This document shows, in pieces, positions 49,011 to 60,200 of a stretch of DNA of 64,000 nt (position 1 is the stretch's first letter; every line of letters begins with the position of its first letter). Under the pieces are notes generated by a model, which saw only the letters and a list, made by a program, of their open reading frames with translations, did no database searches and was not told the DNA's origin. A program made the position numbers and the translations under genes. The DNA is taken from contig ML133451.1 of the NCBI GenBank assembly GCA_003864495.1, forward strand, positions 505,885 through 569,884. Direction: 5' to 3'. The stretch comes from Nemopilema nomurai (Eukaryota > Cnidaria > Scyphozoa > Rhizostomeae > Rhizostomatidae).

Positions 49011-49559
49011 TCGACCCAATCCCTTATGATAGATTTTGAAGCAAAAAATCGACTTTGAAACAGCTGTAACTACGAAAGTACACGTCTTTCGAAAATTTTA
49101 AGGTTATTTTCGTAATCAGCGTACTCGATTTAGTCAGACGGTGAAATAAAAATTTCGTGTCATATGCACTATAAGTCAAAGTTGTGTCTTTTCTAGGTAG
49201 TTTCAAGCACAGATAACATTCTACTTCTTCAATTTCCAACAGTTTCTGTCGCATAAAAGGGAATAGCATAACCTTTCTTCGTCGATTTACAGCTGCAATG
49301 TGATTCTGGCTTTCATCCCGTCTCCATTTTCTCGTGTGCACGGGGTTTTCTTTTCTTTAAATCTTCTTTACACTTGGGCAAATGGTGGTCGACCTTTAGT
49401 CAGCAAATGTCTCACCATAAGTTCGAAATGATGGAGTTTTACCAGTGTAATATGCCTCTTTCCACAGCATTTGGAAACTAGCGCAGGCAACAACATCAAA
49501 TTTTACGCTCCGTGCGCTACGATTCTTGGCCTGCGCGCAATAGACCCTGCTTAGTATTC

Positions 49560-51060
49560 AAGTGGTGATCAAAAGTCCCCACCTTATGTTTTAATTAAAC
49601 TACGAGACAGGTCAATGAAGCCTTTGGCAAATCGGGCTAAATTGGAGAGTAGAGTGTCGTTTGTAACGCTGGCTGAAGAAGGACAAGGATAATATTCGAC
49701 AAAATACTTAACTAGCAATATATTGTGTTAACTAGCAATACCAGAAACAATTACCGTCGTGGAATATATCAGCTTTTGAGATCTATCTAATAAGCACTGA
49801 AGAAATTTTCATACACAGGGCCTCTGACTCAAGTTTTGAAGTAGAGGGTGGCCAAATTTGTCTTTACCCTTTCTGTGCCACGCCCCAGAGACCTTGCTTG
49901 CCAAGACAAGCTGCTGGGTCTTCAGTTTAATTTATGCTCTTTTTCAAAAGCTTGGTTTGCTTTTCTTAATAATTATTGACTCATCGTGTGAGAACTTTAA
50001 CTTTTTGGAAAGAAGCAAAATAATACGGGAAGCAAAAAGCAAAAAGGTTAATCAAATAACAAGCAAATGTTAACCATAGATTTTATGACAATCTGATTTC
50101 TTGAAAGTACCAAATGAATGGTACCACTCTTAATGCAATGACACAATTTGATCCCTGCGTTACAATTCAGCTCATCCTGATTGTAACGAAATCCGTGCAG
50201 GTTAACTGAATATAACTATGAAGGTAAGTCAGTCGTGATTCAGGATATGAGGAATACAGCGTACAAACCAGGGTCTCTTATTAGCGTATGTGATATGCTT
50301 GCATTGCATATACATTCTGCAGAAATGCACGGATTTAAACTGAAGTCAACAATCAAGTATGGATCCTGTAACAAAATATTTCAAACTTGCAAAATGTGGA
50401 GGAAGCAATTACACGCTTTTTTTATAAGGAACCTACCACAAGGCCTAGTTCCAAAAGTTCCTTATTCGTACACCTCAAGTCATCAGATTTTAGTACCAAA
50501 AGTTCCTTAAAAGTTCCTTAATTTTCAATGCACATCAATAAGCTTTAACACTGGCGGCGAGATAGAATATGCGGAAACTACTCGATGAAGCACTTGACAC
50601 ACGAATAGCAAACAATCTATGCGAGTATTGGCTGCAAATGAATGGAACGGGCTTTTTAGCTCTTGTTGCTTGCAGTTATAAAAAAATTACTAATCGAAAA
50701 GTTCTTTAGGGATTTCGTTTTTAGTAGTTTAAGTTCTTTAAATACTTCGGTCTTCTTCATGTAGGTTCCTTATAAAGTGGTTCCTTATAAAAAACCGTGT
50801 ACATGGATTCATGTGTCCTTGGGTGCCCGAAATGTGTCCAGAATTAAAATCAAATCTCCTAGATGGCTTTGATAGTATTTTGGAAACCCTAGGATTTGGC
50901 GTGTACTCGCTTCGTCCTCTAGTTTGTGGTTAACTTCAGAAAAAGAAGCAAAATGCCCTTCAAGCAGTGGTAACAGCAATCAGAAAAAGAATGGCGAGGG
51001 AGAGTTTCAGGACCATTCCCTATAACTTAAACGAATCCTTAAATTTTTCTGCTATTTTCT
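49560..51060. other. Gene-free stretch
   Basis: No gene was recognised. A short degenerate repeat of AAAAGTTCCTTA occurs near 50450-50520. The + strand frames 49858-50073 and 50235-50510 show no family or splice signals. Confidence 0.5.
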
Positions 51061-51062
51061 CA

Positions 51063-51190
51063 ATCTGGTCATTTCTGATCAATCAAAACCACTTTTAAAG
51101 TTGATCCATCCAGCCCACTTTTAAAGTTCATCAATCCAACCAACATTAAAACGCGATCCATCGAACACACTTTTAGAGTTTATCCATCCT
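51063..51190. repeat. Inverted minisatellite at the left end of repeat block copy 2
   Basis: About four units reading CACTTTTAAAGTTGATCCATC are the reverse complement of the minisatellite at the right end of the same block (53400-53705). The block is thus bounded by the same repeat in opposite orientations. Confidence 0.75.
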
Positions 51191-53399
51191 GGTTTTCAAT
51201 GAACTGTATAATATAAGAAACAGGTTTGAGTCCTGAAGCCGGAAAGAGCTGGTAAAGTCTGGCTTTCAGTATGCCATTCTTAGTTAGTATGATCCATCAC
51301 AGACTAGGTACCTTCGCGTTAAGCTAACAAGTGTCAACCTATCATGGGAAGAGGTTTAGCAGGTTTCTGCAAAAAGCTTTTACTTTCGACAAGAACCAAT
51401 GATGTATTCGTGTTAAAGCTCGGATCTCTGCTGAAACTGGTTGCTTTTAGCAGGAGCCAAGAATCATGCAATGTGTGTTGTATGAGTCCAAGTATCTGTC
51501 TTATGGGAACGCTGTCCTAATTGTATACATCCTGAAACGAAGTTTTTCTTCAGCAAAAGGACAGCAGCAAAAACGAAGTTTTTCCAACAGCTGGACAGTT
51601 GCCTTGCGAATTTCCTAGAAGGGACTTCATACGATGACTTTATATCGTATTTCATTGAACGAGCAGTGAGCTTTTTATTCAGAATATACAAGCAATTACG
51701 AACTTTGTTCATTATAATGTATTGTAATTCATTATTGTGCTTTTCGTGATCAGATGTGAAGTATCAATGACCCAAAGCTAAGCATTTTTGCAAAATATTT
51801 AACGTTTTTGCTTAACTAGTTTAATTTGGGCTACTGCAATTTGTAGGACTTGATTTTTTTGTAGACAATGTACATCGAGTTTGAAAATTCAGTTTTTCTC
51901 TGATGAAAGCAAAGCTGTTTTCTCGAAGGATTCAAATTTGGACAAAGTCGAAGAAAAAGGAGATTGATGAATGATTATCCTGAATGCTTTTCTTCTCCGA
52001 TGCAAATGTCGGCAATCATGATCAGAAGGTGGCACATTTGCCTGCCCTTCTTTTCATTTGCCTTGCCATCCGTTTGCAATATATTTCTTCGTCTTCTTTT
52101 TCTTCATTCCGCCAGCTCCTGCGAAGCATGCCAACCGCCGGAGGAGCCTTGAACTTCTTTTTCCATTCTCAACTTCATAGGAACATCTTCTGTTCATTTG
52201 CATCCATTTTACAGACTATGCTAACAATTGCAAAGTTTTCAAAGAACTTCTTGCCACCTTTTTCACATCGTAAACTTTTTCACATCTACTTCTTTTGCTC
52301 CTCCGAAGGAACTAACTGCCAAGAAATCAAGTTAATCAAATTTCGCCGAATTTTCTACACATTTTACAAAGCCAAAATGTTCCGTGAATTGTTCCAAAGA
52401 AATCTGGTACAATATACTGTATATGAGAAGCTAGGCTTTTTTACAAAAGCATCATTGCCATTTCAAATATAACTCAACCGGAGACTTGCCAATTAATTTC
52501 TTCTGCAACAATGCACTGCAAAAATTATGCCTATTCATGCCCAACAACAATTGTGATAAAATCAATTATTATATTAAAGAAAAAAACACTTGATACTTTA
52601 ATTTTTATAAAGTCGATTCTAATTTTTTAAAACTTTGCAGGTTGCACATACAAATCTGGCAAAGAATCGACCACAAAATTTGTTGCTACCTGTAACAAAA
52701 TAATGACATTTACTCATATGGATCTTTATCTCCTTCTTTTAGATCGTTTCGTGTTGGGCATAAACGTTTGCGTAAAAGGAATTTACCAGTACAGCCTCAC
52801 AAATAAAGTGAGGTATTGTTCTTGGACTGCACTTACAATTTAAAGACATGGCATTTTGACTAAAATAATACATTTTTTGCTTCAGAATGAGAAACTTGCA
52901 GCAGAAAAAGTTATGACATTCCTTTGGCTGCAATTTTATAAACAAAACCCTCTATACCAAAACGAAACAGTTTATTTTACATTTTAATTATTTATGTTAA
53001 ATATTTCTAATAAACCCTCTTCAAATATGAAATTTAGAAGCAAAAAATTTCTCCGGTTCACAGCCTTGAAGCCGTCAGTTCACTAGACTCTGATTTAGCA
53101 AAGTTTTGGCTTTCTTGAGTGTTTTTTCACAACTTTGTTGAGAGTAATTAAACCATGATCTTCGAAGTAGATGTTTGTATCATCAACAGAAAGGGAGGAC
53201 GAAATCTTGGAAGACGATATGGGAAGATCATTAATGAAATTAGAAGCAAAAGGGGCCCAAGGACAAACCCTTGGAGCATACCAAAAATAAAACTCAAATG
53301 ACTAGAAATGAAACCATTTACAGATTTCTACTGACTTCGGTTAGTAAGATAAGAGCTAAACCACCCCAGAGCTGTCCTTTAAATACCATCATGTTCCAA

Positions 53400-53705
53400 A
53401 TTGGATTGATCAATTTAAAAAGTGGGTTGGATTGATCATTTTTAAAAGTGGGTTGGATTGATCAACTTTAAAAGTGTGTTCGATGGATCACCTTTCAAAA
53501 GTGGGTTGGATTGATCAATTTCAAAAGTGGGTTGGATTGATCAACTTTAAAAGTGTATTCGATGGATTACCTTTCAAAATGGGTTTGATGGATTGCGTTT
53601 CAATGTTGGTTCGATTGATCAACTTTAAAAGTGGGTTGGATTGATAAATTTCAAAAGTGGGTTGGATTGATCAATTTCAAAAGTGGGTTGGATTGATCAA
53701 CTTTA
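53400..53705. repeat. Minisatellite of about 25-bp units, copy 2
   Basis: About eleven degenerate units GTGGGTTGGATTGATCAATTT run head to tail and end at the inverted exon fragment, as in copy 1. Confidence 0.88.
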
Positions 53706-53800
53706 ATAAGGCGGTACCGCTGCATGAGATTTCGGGCTTTGTTGTGTTCGCTGTGGATCTCCTCCATAAAATTGTTGCGAAAAGGGTACATCATAGAATT
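53706..53800 (-). pseudogene. Inverted copy of part of the ephexin last exon (copy 2)
   Basis: The - strand sequence matches 26000-26072 of the ephexin gene. At several positions (GCGAACACA, AAAGCCCGAAATC) it is closer to the parent exon than copy 1 is. The fragment ends at the same point, ..CGCCTTATT, as in copy 1, so both derive from one capture event. Confidence 0.85.
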
Positions 53801-54229
53801 TCCGGATTAGTAAAAGCTTCTAATTTTGATGGGTATTTCACGTAATCCCCTCCCAGTCTCTGCTTTATTTTAAACGTTGTCTGAAAAAGTCAAAATCGTT
53901 TAGTATTGAGGTTATCACACCTTATTAACTAACTTTGAAAAGACCCACAAGTCCAGATCCACCAAAGTTATTCGTTTGTCTTTGTTCTAAAAGGTGGACC
54001 TGAGTTGCGTCAATGCAGACTCTTTGTTGAGTAGCCGAATGGGTCTTTGATCTTTTGAGTGCATTCCCTTGAACAGCAAAATGTTGTAAAAGCAGTGCCT
54101 CAACAATTTTCAATACTTTAGATCCACTCTCTACAGCCATGCTTTTTCGTGGTAATGCAAAAACTGTGCAAAAAAGCATACCTAGTGGTGTATGGGCCAC
54201 AAAAGTATGCAATTTAATAAGCCCGANTT

Positions 54230-55990
54230 AGACAAATATCTCATATAGCTTCTTGTTTCAAGTTTTTTGTAGATTCCACGTCTCAACAAGCTGCTAATAG
54301 AAAAAGATGAAAATTTTACCCTATTCTAAGTCAACAGTGTTTTAACTAGACTGCAAATCATTTATGAAGACATTGTTATCCACTATCCATCTCTTGATTG
54401 ATATTCTCTCTCGAAAGTGCACTGCTAGCCTTATTTGTAGAATTTCTTTGTGTACAATAAACGAAAAGGGCCCTAAAGCTGACAAAATTAATGACCAGCT
54501 GGGTTTCGGTAGACACCCTCCTTCCCTTCCTTGCAAACCAATGGTGGTAACAAAGTGCGACTTGTCAACAAAAGTCACAAGCGTATTTAGATATCATAGA
54601 GGCTCAAACAAGCTCCAATCTTGTGGGGCACCAGTAACAAAGCCAGTTATGGAATCTCCAAATGCGGTGGGAAAGAACATGTAGTGTGCCACAACTTTAT
54701 GTCCCATCCCTGCATCAAGCTCCGGGTTATTGTAAAAGTTATATTAATCCTTACAATATCTAAAGTCAAGTTTTATATTTATGACTTTGATACCACAATA
54801 AGAATCTATAGAGCTGTTCGATAGTGAAAGGAAGGGAGGAGGCAAGTCGAGGCAGTGCTTTTTTCTAACTAAGCAATGTGTGCTGTTGACCCAATCGCCA
54901 ACTTAATAAATGTTTGTAAGAGTTAATTTACTTTTCATTGAAAGTGTTGTTTGGATTAGTGTTTTTAAAACGAATTCTTTTACCAATACTTGATCTATCA
55001 AAATTCGCGTAAATCTTGATCTCAACAAGCTGCTAATTGGACAGCACACGATCGTCTCAATAAAAGAAAATCCAAATTAAGATCTGTTTGGTTCAAAACT
55101 GAAATGAATACCAGTGAAAGAAAACACAACTATGCACAAATAGCGACTATCGTTATTCACATTTCTTGCCATATGTATAATATAAATATTGAATTTACCG
55201 TTTTTACATTTATACATACCTCATTAAGTGATGGGACGAAATCATCTCTACAGCTTCCAGCAACATATAGCTACTAAGTATTTCTGCAGAAGCCTAGTTT
55301 CAGTCTTAACCGCATACGAGTATCGTTCTTTTCAATAAACATGTCATACGCTGCATTCTGTTAACCATAGTTTCGATATTTACTGACTGAAGCAGTCACG
55401 ATCTCATAAACTTCATCTGCTTCATCAATCAGATCTTCCTGGCATTGACCGTGGGTACAGAAGGAACTGTCTATTTCCACGTGATAACTCTCGTTTGTTC
55501 TGTGCAAGATTGTCCCTTCTTCGTTGCTCCAAGCTGCCTCTGCTACTGAGCTGTCTCTCCATTCATTCACAAATGACTCTCCAATAACGGGGCAAGACTG
55601 AGAATGCCCGTCGTGAATGCCCGATCGAAGCAAATGTTCTGTCTCTAGTGATCCATTCAAGCTGTAAAGAAAGACTGTATTCATTTAAACGTCTACTAAT
55701 CATTTCTAACAGGAGTCAGACTTCTTTTCAAACAGAATTATATTTGTTGTCAACTCTTTGTCCTTAGAAAGGTTCTTTGAGAGCATAAGAATCTAAAATT
55801 AAGCCTTTTAGCCGAGCATATTTCAACCAACTCGCCACTGCTTTGCCGTTGCGTAATTTTGTCGCTACTGACTTGTTAGTTCAAAATGAATTGCTTTTAA
55901 ACTATATTTGATTTCCAAGCAACAATGAAAAAGGTAACAATATATGCAATTGTATTAAAACCCCAGGTTAGAGCACATACCTCTTGACCG
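54230..55990. repeat. Left arm of a giant imperfect palindrome
   Basis: It is the reverse complement of 58415-59865. Matches run from AATATCTCATATAGCTTCTTG at the outer end to the ATTGTATTAAAACCCCAG segment at the inner end. This arm contains the last exon of the acidic gene and about 320 bp not present in the right arm. Confidence 0.92.
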
Positions 55991-58081
55991 TTGTCAATGA
56001 AGAGCCCAGCAACTGATTCACCTGCTGGGAAACTCGTCTGTTCTTCTCCATGAGTTGCACCTCGACATCGTTGACAAAGGTATGGCCTGTCTGTTGCATG
56101 CAGCTCTCCAATCCTTTGCAAGTTGAGGTCAAGCATTGGTGGCATGTCATCGGTAGCATAGGTTTCCACAGTGGAGCTTCCAGCGGGCTGTCCATTTCCT
56201 GGAACACTGCTATACCACTCAGGGGGAATTGTTTGGGCTTCTTGAAGTCCATCATTGAAGGCTGTTAAAGGCATTTGCAACCCAACAATATTGTCATCTT
56301 CATCCCCATCAATCGCCCTCTCATCGGTTCATCCAGCCAAGTGGTCTAGGCGACACGATTTGCACTTCTCCTAAGTTCTCTCTATCAGCTTCATCTTCCG
56401 AGTCACTTTCAATAACTATCACCTCATTGCTGATAGTCGTATCATCGTTTGCTTCTGGTGGATCGCCACGGACGATGTCAATGCATCTTTGCAAATCGGA
56501 AAGAAAATCTCTTGTAGCTCGATCCCTTGGAGAGCCATGGAACAAAGTGAGTGATCCGCTCCGGCTGACTTGCTGTTGGTGGAGGGAGTTGAAGAATGGT
56601 GCGACTGCTTGTAAGCTATCGAGCTCGAAGCGCGTTCCGTCTCGCACGGGCGACAATCGAGTTCCTTCGCCTTCGTGGGTCATCTCCTCTGGTCCAGACT
56701 CGTATCCTTCGTCATCAACACCATCTTCGTCATAAAATGCAGGCTCAGCTCCTGCCATTGAGAAGACGGAAATGGTTGTCTATGCTTCAATCCATAAGGC
56801 AGTTGTGGGCCTACTCACTTTGCAATCGAAATTGCCTTGCATGAGCTGGTAGTAAGGTATTGAAAATGTTTAGAGTACTCTACAACTCCTTCTCACCAGT
56901 GTCATTTATCCAGTCTGATCATTTAAAACATTTCCTTATGCTTAAATCGAGTGGTTAAAGACAATGCCACAAATTGATGTAGGCAGTCAAATGCTTTAAT
57001 TGATTAGAGAATGAAGAAAGACTTTTAGAAATACTAGTAACAATTGTTTAGGCCCCAGCAAACCGTAAAAATTTATAATCAGAACTTACTTTGGTGTTGC
57101 CGAGGTCTGCTTTCATTAATTGAATTTGCTTCAACGTTTCAGTCATCGGGTCAAAGTCAGGTAGAGGCATAATGTCATCTTCCCTGAAAAACATTGGATC
57201 ATCAAGCTCGAAATCCGAGTCGAACTCAGGGTAATCAGAATCATCACTGTCTTGCTCTGGTGCAAAGAGCTTAGACGATCGAGCTGTCCACCATTCGGAG
57301 TATCCTGATCAATAGCATCTTGACAGAATCCAGATTGGAGATCGTCAGGGTCATCTTCACACTCAGTGTCGTACCCTGATTGGTCGTCGTCGCTCTCATA
57401 TCCTTGATGCAGTCAGCTTGTTGAATTGGCAGCTCTCGTTTGAAATGTTTCGACTTCTTGCGTGTTGATGTTTTATGTTTCTTTCTTTTTAGGCCCCTTG
57501 ATTCAGCACCAAACAGTGCGTTTCTGTATCCGTTGCAAAGTTTTCCTTTCAACATTGTCGATTGATTTGGCAGCGGCTTCGCATGTAGGCAACCATCTTC
57601 TTCATCCAATTCACCAACGTCGTCATGACTGCAGGAAGGCTTGCTAATACTGCGATAGCTTCTTTGTGGGAGCGATTGTTGGCGCTCAGATGATTGCACT
57701 TCTTGTTGGATAACTCTATTGGATGGTGATCCTCTTCCATCCAATTGGTTTTCACTATTGACCCTCCTTAGTCCTCTGGTGAGAACATGGGTTGTGTAGT
57801 CTTCCAATCTTTCGATCGTATTTGTTACAACGCCAGACTCGTCGAATTCTTCTTCGTCTGAACTGATAATGATGATGGAATCATCCAGTTCATCGATCCT
57901 GGAAGGAAACACAATTCTGATGTTATTTCTACTAGATCTTATTGTTGATGTCTTGTCGACAAAGCGAGTGAATTATTTTCCACTCAATATTCTTAACTTG
58001 AAAATTCGGCTTGGTTTACCTGAAGAATCTTTGACTTCTGTGTAAAGCTTCGTCTTGATAATTGGAATAATTGTTCTCCAT
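55361..58081 (-). pseudogene. Acidic nuclear-type protein gene with SUMO-interaction motifs, frames broken
   Basis: The first exon (58081-58020, MENNYSNYQDEALHRSQRFF) joins in phase to an exon starting at 57898. That exon encodes IDELDDSIIIISSDEEEFDE and, later, a strongly basic stretch (LKRKKHKTSTRKKSKHFKR). IIIISSDEE and, in a downstream exon (56321-56758), VIVIESDSEDE match the SUMO-interaction pattern of branched aliphatic residues beside acids; the basic run looks like a nuclear localisation signal. Further acidic pieces lie at about 57100-57400. The continuation about 55980-56320 (DNIVGLQMPLTAFNDGL) and the last exon 55662-55361 follow. Protein-like sequence switches frame at about 57410, 57290, 56325 and at the last junction, so the gene is decayed or the assembly contains indels. 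The family is unrecognised. Confidence 0.55.
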
Positions 58082-58188
58082 AATGACAGTGTGATAGAAA
58101 TATCTTGATTTCAACCAGTAGATGTTAGCTAACTCTGAACAGCTGCTTGAACTCAATAAAAGAGCGGTGGTAGGCTTCTGAGCGTCGC

Positions 58189-58195
58189 ATTTATA
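58189..58195 (-). promoter_or_regulatory. TATA box of the acidic-protein gene
   Basis: The - strand reads GCTATAAATGCG about 110 bp upstream of the start codon. It lies in the palindrome loop. Confidence 0.5.
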
Positions 58196-58414
58196 GCATA
58201 CAAGCCAGTCTCGATTGTTACGTCAGATTGTTATTAAAATTGTGACGTATGCCAATGAGAACGCTGTGGAGGCTCGCTATACAATTTTACCTTATGTGAC
58301 TCGCGAAAAACTAGCGTGAGTTGGATTATAACTATCATTCAGGTACATTCAGTGGATTGATCGCTTCTCAAAAGTTAAACTCCATGTGTCAAAAACTAGC
58401 TTACGATACTTTGT

Positions 58415-59865
58415 GTGTGCTCTAACTGGGGTTTTAATACAATTGCATATATTGTTACCTTTTTCATTGTTGCTTGGAAATCAAATATAGTTTAAAAGCG
58501 ATTCATTTTGAACTAACAAGTCAGTAGCGACAAAATTACGTAACGGCAAAGCAGTGGCGAGTTGGTTGAAATATGCTCGTCTAAAAGGCTTAATTTTAGA
58601 TTCTTATGCTCTCAAAGAAACTAACATTTCTAAGGACAAAGAGTTGACAACAAATATTAATTCTGTTTGAAAAGAAGTCTGACTCCTGTTAGAAATGATT
58701 ATAGACGTTTAAATGAATACTGTCTTTCTTTACAGCTTGAATGGATCACACTAGAGACAGAACATTTGCTTCGATCGGGCATTCACGACGGGCATTCTCA
58801 GTCTTGCCCCGTTATTGGAGAGTCATTTGTGAATGAATGGAGAGACAGCACCCATCACTTAATGAGATATATATAAATGTAAAACGGCAAATTCAATATT
58901 ATATTATACATATAGCTAGTTTGTAAAAGAAATGTGATAACGATAGTCGCTATTTGTGCAAAATCGTGTTTTCTTTCACTGGTATTCATTTCAGTTTTGA
59001 ACCAAACAGATCTTAATTTGGATTTTCTTTTATTGAGACGATGTGTGCTGTCCAATTAGCAGCTTGTTGAGACTCAAGATTTACGCGAATTTTGATAGAT
59101 CAAGTATGGTAAAAGAATTCGTTTTAAAAACACTAATCCAAACAACACTTTCAATGAAAAGTAAATTAACTCTACAAACATTTATTAAGTTGGCGATTGG
59201 GTCAACAGCACACATTGCTTAGTTAGAAAAAAGCACTGCCTCGACTTGCCTCCTCCCTTCCTTTCACTATCGAACAGCTCTATAGATTCTTATTGTGGTA
59301 TCAAAGTCATAAATATAAAATTTGACTTTAGATATTGTAAGGATTAATATAACTTTTACAATAACCCGGAGCTTGATGCAGGGATGGGACATTAAAGTTG
59401 TGGCACACTACCATGTTCTTTCCCACCGCATTTGGAGATTCCATAACTGGCTTTGTTACTGGTGCCCCACAAGATTGGAGCTTGTTTGAGCCTCTACGAT
59501 ATCCAAATACGCTTGTGACATTTGTTGACAAGTCGCACTTTGTTACCACCATTGGTTTGCAAGGAAGGGGAAGGAGGGTGTCTACCGAAACCCAGCTGGT
59601 CATTAATTTTGTCAGCTTTAGGGCCCTTTTCGTTTATTGTACACAAAGAAATTCTACAATAAGGCTAGCAGTGCACTTTCGAGAGAGAATATCAATCAAG
59701 AGATGGAAAGTGGATAACAATGTCTTCATAAATGATTTGCAGTCTAGTTAAAACACAGTTGACTTAGAATAGGGTGAAAATTTTCATCTTTTTCTATTAG
59801 CAGCTTGTTGAGACGTGGAATCTACCAGAAACTTGAAACAAGAAGCTAGATAAGATATTTATCAA
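58415..59865. repeat. Right arm of the giant palindrome
   Basis: It is the reverse complement of the left arm apart from a missing segment of about 320 bp at about 58851. It carries a truncated mirror copy of the last exon of the acidic gene (about 58735-58850, + strand), including its TTCTTTACAG acceptor. Each arm also contains two same-direction copies of TCTCAACAAGCTGCTAAT (or complement) about 740 bp apart. Confidence 0.92.
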
Positions 59866-59869
59866 AGAA

Positions 59870-60200
59870 CTAATTAAAGTGACGCTCATCAAATTTGAAC
59901 TGCCAATTAAAGACCTTTTCTTATGTGCCAATCCTTCAAACGGTGTTTGTACTTTTTCTTGTCAAAGTGTTTTCTTTCATTTCCCGCAATATTTGGCTTT
60001 ACACCCAACAGTGGCCTAACCACCGTTTTCCGGCCCCTCCACGTTTTCGCCTCCCTGCAAACTTTCCTTTGTAGGCTCTTCTAACAAAGCTTGTATCATC
60101 TCTTCTACTTACATGTCCAAATCCCTTCAACTTTCTCTATTTCACCATGTTCAGGGTATCATCCTTTGCACCTAGGACTTGCAGATACCAACGTACAACG
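59870..60200. other. Gene-free stretch beside the palindrome
   Basis: No gene or repeat was recognised. Confidence 0.5.

Larger units (their letters stand above)
45499..49555. repeat. Head-to-tail duplication of a 1.8-2.2 kb unit with a single N at the joint
   Basis: Copy A runs 45499-47332 and copy B 47334-49555. Both begin CCTCTGTGACGTAAAGTGG and end GACCCTGCTTAGTA, with N at 47333. Identity by eye is very high. Copy B has two extra segments, at about 47555-47668 and 48734-49030. The exact unit joint at an ambiguous base suggests either a recent tandem duplication or two haplotypes concatenated during assembly. Confidence 0.92.
51190..54226. repeat. Large repeat block, copy 2
   Basis: It is colinear with 26411-29705, including the AT-rich body, the reverse-transcriptase relic (about 53150-53390, - strand), the minisatellite, the inverted ephexin-exon fragment and the tail. 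About 200 bp matching 29455-29660 are missing. The match ends exactly at the N at 54227. Confidence 0.9.

Noticed and set aside
55361..58081. Viral origin of the acidic gene in the palindrome
   Set aside because: Long inverted repeats and acidic proteins occur in some DNA viruses, but no viral capsid, polymerase, ATPase or integrase is present. It has spliceosomal introns and a host-type TATA promoter.
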